From positions 558,001-622,000 of the forward strand of contig JAPFFF010000004.1 in assembly GCA_039105265.1 (NCBI GenBank): DNA of 64,000 nt. Direction: 5' to 3'. Numbering within the stretch: the stretch's first letter is position 1; each line of letters begins with the position of its first letter. Under the pieces are notes generated by a model. The model did not search any database. It was not told the origin of the DNA and worked only from the letters and a program-made list of their open reading frames with translations. Origin of the DNA: Tritrichomonas musculus. Lineage: Eukaryota > Parabasalia > Tritrichomonadida > Tritrichomonadidae. Positions 59,419 to 64,000 of this stretch are shown piece after piece. A program made the position numbers and the translations under genes.

Positions 59419-59993
59419 AGATATTTTTTGCCCCCAATCTCTTTTGCCCCCAACGGTTAAGGTCAATATTGACCCTGTATCGTACTTCAGAAAAAATCGG
59501 CTAGAACTTTTTTGCACTTTTGCGAAAAAAACCATGAGTAGCTACTCACGCTTTTTTTACGATAATTTCTAAAAAATTATTTTTATTAAAAAGCAGCTCT
59601 AGATGAAATTTCTTCCATCCCGAGTAAGTTATTCGTAATTAACATCTCATTGTAGTAATTATTAAACAATTTTTTTCTTTTTTTGGTAAAAAAAATATTA
59701 ATCAATAATATTATAGATATCTCTTTATAAAAAAATATATAAGATTTTCTTCACATATTCGGGCCTATGATGTTATAAATAACAATAAATGTTTACTAAT
59801 CTTTTCAAAAATATATAATTAGCATTATTTGTAAAAAATAAAAATTTAACGAAAAAAGCGTGAGTAGCTACTCATGGTTTTTTTCGAAAAAGTGCAAAAA
59901 AGTTCTCGCCGATTTTTTCTGAAGTACGATACAGGGTCAATATTGACCTTAACCGTTGGGGTCAAAAGAGATTGGGGGCAAAAAATATCTCCC
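59416..59993. mobile_element. 578-base inverted-repeat unit between poly-A runs
   Basis: The left arm, 59416 to about 59557, begins GGGAGATATTTTTTGCCCCC and continues through CGGTTAAGGTCAATATTGAC and ATGAGTAGCTACTCACGC. The right arm, about 59852-59993, is its reverse complement almost throughout, ending GGGGGCAAAAAATATCTCCC; a few single-base differences are visible (for example CCCCAATCTC context and CGGCTAG against CGCCGA). About 294 A+T-rich bases separate the arms. No transposase frame is present. It looks like a foldback or MITE-type element. Both ends abut poly-A. Confidence 0.8.
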
Positions 59994-60150
59994 AAAAAAA
60001 AAAAAAAATTGAATAGTTTTTTTGAACCAAATATCCTTTCAAAAAGTTTCATGTGCTACAGCACTGTGCTATAAATTTGGACCCTTATTATTATTATTTT
60101 TTTTTTTTAATCATAATTCAAAAAGTTAAAAATTAACGTTTTTTATTTTC
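59994..60150. promoter_or_regulatory. upstream region of the p28 dynein light chain gene
   Basis: A poly-A tail of the preceding unit, then unique sequence. CAAAAAGTT at 60119-60127 lies 23 bases before the ATG, and TTTTCATG overlaps the start codon itself as an initiator-like word. Confidence 0.4.
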
Positions 60151-60891
60151 ATGTCTGAGAAACTTCGTTCAAGTCTTTTGAAATATAATGTTCCTGTTCT
60201 TTCAACAGGTGAGAAGCATACAAAGAAACAGCGAAATGCGCTCAATAATCTTTTGAATAGTGGTGGAAAAACGAAATCATTACTTAATAGTGACGGTCAG
60301 CAAGAGCAGATGCTCACTCGAGACGTACTAAATGTCATACTTCCTCCTCGACAATTCAATGATAATGGACAAGATGTCATTCAATTTGTTAGCACAAATC
60401 CAGCTACAAAGACTGATGTTATTAAACTTCAAGCTCAACTTGATAAAGAATTACAAGAAAATAAAGTTCGTGAAATTGGAATAGATTCCGTTCGTTCTGA
60501 AATATATGCTCAATGCTTTGATGAAATCATTCGTCAAGTGACAATTGATTGCAGTGCTAGGGGATTATTGCTAGTTAGGATTAGAGATGAGATGAAAACC
60601 ACAATATCAAAATTTCAAACCCTATATGAATCAGCAATTACTTGGGGTATGAGAAAAGCTTTCGAGAAAGAACAAAATAAAGACATGTTAAATGCCGAAA
60701 ATGAAAGCTTGAAAGAGCAAGTAAAGGCTCTTAAAGAGAAAAATTTAGAGCTTGAGCGGAAAATTGAAGATATGCAAAAGAGAGAACAAGATTATCGCGC
60801 ACAAAAAGAAAAAGAGCATGCTAATGAAACTGCTTTCTTAAAGAGGCAAGCTGCACAACTCAAAACACAACTTGAACAAACTTTAAAATAA
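60151..60891 (+). CDS. axonemal inner-arm dynein light (intermediate) chain p28 / DNALI1
   Basis: 246 residues, close to the usual p28 length of about 250. Family hallmarks: SLLKYNVPVLST, the LPPRQF block, NPATKTDVIKLQAQLDKELQ, REIGIDSVRSEIYAQCFDEI, IRQVTIDCSARGLLLVRIRD and LYESAITWGMRKAFEKEQNK. The C-terminal third is a long coiled coil (ESLKEQVKALKEKNLELERK). The protein is a subunit of inner dynein arms and works in the flagellar axoneme, so the organism is flagellated. Convergent with the next gene. Confidence 0.95.
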   Translation: MSEKLRSSLLKYNVPVLSTGEKHTKKQRNALNNLLNSGGKTKSLLNSDGQQEQMLTRDVLNVILPPRQFNDNGQDVIQFVSTNPATKTDVIKLQAQLDKELQENKVREIGIDSVRSEIYAQCFDEIIRQVTIDCSARGLLLVRIRDEMKTTISKFQTLYESAITWGMRKAFEKEQNKDMLNAENESLKEQVKALKEKNLELERKIEDMQKREQDYRAQKEKEHANETAFLKRQAAQLKTQLEQTLK

Positions 60892-61145
60892 TTGATCTTC
60901 TAAAATTATATAAAAGTGTTTTAATCTTCATCCCTTTAAAAAGAATTTTTTATTTAATATTTTATATATTAACACCAAAAATAATAAAATATAATTTGAA
61001 TCATTTAATCAGATAGGTGGAGTAACTCCACTGGAGTTTACGTGAAAAAATGATAAAAAAGAATATTATTATGGTAAATATTTAAATTAATAAATAAAAA
61101 TAAAAATAAAAATATATAAGTAAAGGCATACAGAATAAAATATAC
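60892..61145. other. convergent 3' spacer
   Basis: About 250 A+T-rich bases between the p28 gene and the next gene, which end toward each other. A small palindromic G+C patch GTGGAGTAACTCCACTGGAG lies near 61017-61037 and could form a hairpin (GTGGAGT / ACTCCAC). No gene. Confidence 0.4.
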
Positions 61146-61532
61146 TCACTTAAAAGCTTTTTTCATCGATTTGATCTGATGCTTAAAAATATTTCGGCAT
61201 TTGAAAAGCTGCTTTTTAAGTGATTTATTTTTGTTTTCTGCGGATTTAGATTGGTTAACAAGCTGTTCAACTTTTTGACGGAGTTCAAGATTTTCGCGGG
61301 CGAGTTTGTTTGATTCTGGTAATGGAGGCGCTTCTTCATCTGAAGATGACCCAATTTCGACTTCAGGGTAAAGATTTGGAGATAAAATATTTGTTTGGTC
61401 AGCGTTCATTGGTGGGTTAGACATGCTCTCGCTATTTAGAGAAGGGCATGGCGCATCGGCAATAGGGTGGTTCTCATATGATTCGACTTCCCATTCATCA
61501 AAAGGGATATTATCCCATTCATCCATATCCAT
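61146..61532 (-). CDS. small acidic coiled-coil protein (128 residues)
   Basis: MDMDEWDNIPFDEWEVESYE opens a Trp/Asp/Glu-rich head with repeated DEW motifs. A Ser/Asn/Pro-rich middle follows, then EIGSSSDEEAPPLPES and a coiled coil (LARENLELRQKVEQLVNQSK, about residues 78-115), and finally a basic tail FKHQIKSMKKAFK. The leucine spacing could suit a short dimerisation helix, but there is no clear basic DNA-binding region before it. No family recognised. GAAAAAGTT lies about 22 bases upstream of the start. Confidence 0.7.
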   Translation of the reverse strand: MDMDEWDNIPFDEWEVESYENHPIADAPCPSLNSESMSNPPMNADQTNILSPNLYPEVEIGSSSDEEAPPLPESNKLARENLELRQKVEQLVNQSKSAENKNKSLKKQLFKCRNIFKHQIKSMKKAFK

Positions 61533-63516
61533 TTTTATAAATAAAATTTTTTAAGAAAAAGTTAAATCTATGATGTCAATCGAAGTACAACAAAATTTTC
61601 TAACAAATCTTGTAATATATATATATTTCTCAGCACATTTAATTGATCACATTTTTAATAACAAAAAAGATAATTGAAAGAAAATGTAACGAATAAAATT
61701 TGCGGGTCCATCGTTTTTTTTTAATTATTATTGCTCTTAAAATATTGAATGAATATTTATTTGGTTGAATTTTTATTCAATTTTTTATTAGTCTTACATT
61801 TATTATAAATTCACATATTTTCTACTCACTTCTATTTTCCTTATTTTTTTTATAATATTTAATTTATTCTTATATTAATAAATGCACTATTTAAACCGAT
61901 ATTATTAAACCAAAAAATATTATTTTTGATAATAACCAAACTTAATATAAAATGAATGATATACATATGTATATATTTAAATAATGATTTTAAAAGGGAT
62001 AAACTATTTAAAATGCGTTTTAGTGCCAAATTTTATAATTTTTTGAATAAAATGAATTCAATTCAGCAAATTTGCATGCTCTAGTAATTTTTCTGTATAT
62101 GATAATATGTATATAAGTTAAAATTAATTATTATTACTGATAAATGCTATTTATCAAAAGATTCATAATTTTATATATATATAAAGCATTATAATAGGTT
62201 AATTGAACGTTTGCAAGTTTTAATATATTCATTTTTAGAAATATATAAGCACAATTGATATTTAGTTTTTCTATTAAAAGCTAATTATTTTTATTATCCA
62301 ATATTGTTAAATGCGTTGAATTAATGAGACTAACTATTTTATATAATAGTCTCATTATATGAGTTTAGCTTTTGTAGTATAAAGCTTGATTTATAAGCAT
62401 TATCATAAAAAACCATTTGAAAAACTTTTTTTTTCAACTTCACAAATATTTGATAAGATTATTTTTTTCTATTTAATAAACAATTGAAATTTATGGGAAA
62501 ATAAAAAAAAAAATATATAGAAAAGTTGTTCATGATTTAAGGGGGTTTTATCAGTTTTTGTTTTTTGAATATCTTAACAAATACCCAAATTTTAAAATTA
62601 AAAATAAAAATACATAATTATACAACGGCATAATAAATAAAAAATTGTATAATAAATAATCAAACTAAAGAATTCTTGAAGCATTTTTAACCTTTCTATT
62701 CAAATTTCGATATGAAATTGTTCCAAAAAATCAAAGAAGAAGAAGAAAAAAAACGAAATTTATGTTCAATAAATACAATATGAAATGAGAAATTAGTCAA
62801 CTCATCATAAATAATTAATAAAGAGAAATAATTTAAAATATTATTTTATTGAACAAGTAATGAAAAATTCTTTTCTCTTTTTTCAGCATGGTATATAGTT
62901 TTATTAAACATTATACAAATGCAATGGTTTCAACTTGCGCATAGATTGAAATAATATTTTCATTACCCCAAAATATTTTGAGTGAAAAATATGGAAAAAA
63001 ACTAGCAAATAATCTATTAACTTTGACAAAAAACTTAGACTTTGTCGGAGCCTGATTTTTGATTTAGGTCTTTAAAAAAAAATATAAAATTTTTATTTTT
63101 CCATTTTGAATTAAAATGCAAATTTGGTCCCCTAGATCACGAGATCGATTAGATTGAAACGCTATTTGCTAAAAAAAGATTTTTTGAAAACTTGTATTTG
63201 AAGAGTTATAAACGCCTGAAAAGATGTGTATATTAACGAAAATAACGTATTTTTGATTTTTCAATATTTTGAAAATATCCACCAAATTATTTATTTTTTT
63301 ACATTGTTCTCTTATAAATATTTATTAATATCGCAATTAGGCTCTAAGATTTTAATTTTAAAGGGAGATTTTGAACTTTTTTAATATTATTATAATTAGA
63401 ATATCTTTCCTATCTAACATTATTTGAGAAAGAATTAATAAATATAATACCTTATTCTGTATCATATAATGATATTAGCATGCTTCTGAGGTATATATTT
63501 AAAAATGAACTAAAAT
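61533..63516. other. long A+T-rich intergenic region
   Basis: About 2 kb with no supported gene. A short patch TGGTCCCCTAGATCACGAGA (about 63125) is G+C-richer than its surroundings but has no partner I could find. Confidence 0.4.
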
Positions 63517-63878
63517 TTAAGGGCGTACGTCCCAAAAATGTTGTAAACTTGTTAATATTGAATAAACTCATAGAATACATCTTTCAATACTTCCAAATTA
63601 TGAAAAAGTTTAGGTCAAAAATGATGATATTTGTCCTAAACGATCAGAAAACTATTATTTTTTTAGACCGATAAAATTTTACAAAAAATAATTTTGAATA
63701 AAAATGTTAAAATATTTCATAAAAATATTTTTTTAATATATCATCATTCTATAAATAATAGACATTTTATTTTCTCCAAAATATAATTTATTCTTCAACT
63801 TTTTTTACTCCAAAAAGAATTAAAATATTTGAGAAATCTCATTGAATTCTGATCATTGAATTGGACGTACGCCTTTAA
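63517..63878. mobile_element. MITE-like unit with GGCGTACGTCC inverted ends
   Basis: TTAAGGGCGTACGTCC at 63517-63532 pairs with GGACGTACGCCTTTAA at 63863-63878, 16 bases with one mismatch. The G+C-rich core GGCGTACGTCC in a region of such high A+T is not expected by chance. The 360-base interval has no coding frame; a 64-codon frame starting at 63480 crosses the left arm and looks random. Likely a small non-autonomous DNA transposon or its remnant. Target duplication not resolved. Confidence 0.5.
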
Positions 63879-64000
63879 GGAATTAAAAAAAAAAAATTAG
63901 TTTTTTGTTAAATTTTTATTATTTTAGAGGATTCTGGTTAATTTTATTTCTTACAAATTTAGTATATTATTTTTATTCGTGTATGAAATAAAATGAACTG
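63879..64000. other. A+T-rich window edge
   Basis: No gene or repeat seen in the last 120 bases beyond a short poly-A run. Confidence 0.4.

Noticed and set aside
63480-63674. 64-codon frame near the right edge
   Set aside because: Crosses an inverted-repeat arm and has the Lys/Ile/Phe composition of random A+T-rich DNA.
1-64000. tRNA or rRNA genes
   Set aside because: I looked for B-box-like GGTTCGANNCC words and conserved rRNA blocks and saw none convincing; a covariance-model scan would be decisive.
1-64000. Spliceosomal introns
   Set aside because: All recognised genes are open without gaps, and I saw no place where an extended trichomonad-type 5' splice site plus branch/3' site would restore a frame.

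Overview
The window looks like nuclear DNA of a parabasalid protist, most likely a Tritrichomonas-type trichomonad. It is very A+T-rich, its genes show no obvious introns, and host proteins carry long Asn/Asp/Glu tracts. The gene families fit too: Rab GTPases with C-terminal Cys-Cys or Cys-x-Cys, a DHHC acyltransferase, a kinase fused to a discoidin-like domain, a long ankyrin protein, an axonemal dynein p28 light chain, and a whole-looking Maverick/Polinton. At the Rab gene at 8713 a TCATA sequence matches the trichomonad initiator (TCA-Py-T/A) and decides the start codon. Species is inference; no rRNA or marker gene is present.

Layout. 1-16 kb is ordinary host sequence: a partial ORF, an Asn/Asp-rich protein, a kinase, an RCC1-repeat protein, two convergent Rabs, a 1381-residue unrecognised protein and a divergent DHHC enzyme. 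16-25 kb is a graveyard: a MITE-like inverted-repeat unit, degenerate coding scraps, and two decayed copies in opposite orientation of one DNA transposon family that I tentatively place near the P superfamily. 25.5-28.2 kb is an intact ankyrin gene. 28.3-31.5 kb holds two minisatellites (40 bp, and 42 bp with a roughly 350 bp higher-order period). They end just before an intact MULE/FAR1-like transposase (31545-33866).

34769-57952 is a 23.2 kb Polinton with matching terminal inverted repeats, a 5 bp target duplication and about 20 tightly packed genes. They include protein-primed DNA polymerase B, RVE-type integrase, packaging ATPase, Ulp1-like cysteine protease, double-jelly-roll major capsid and probable minor capsid, plus a giant attachment-like protein, an HNH nuclease and several small orphans. 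It looks whole and recent. The terminal repeats contain hairpin-forming minisatellite units, and two further arrays sit close to the element's midpoint.

58-64 kb returns to host DNA: degraded sequence, a 578 bp unit with about 142 bp inverted arms between poly-A runs, the p28 axonemal dynein light chain gene, a small coiled-coil gene, and a smaller inverted-repeat unit in an A+T-rich tail.

The observation I rate highest is that four Polinton proteins carry five short motifs of the form [T/I/V]-Q-T-[D/E/K] (KGTQTKP, GIQTD, GVQTEP, GVQTE, DIQTD). These resemble the docking motif for the dynein light chain LC8, and raise the possibility that the element's particles or assembly proteins engage host dynein.
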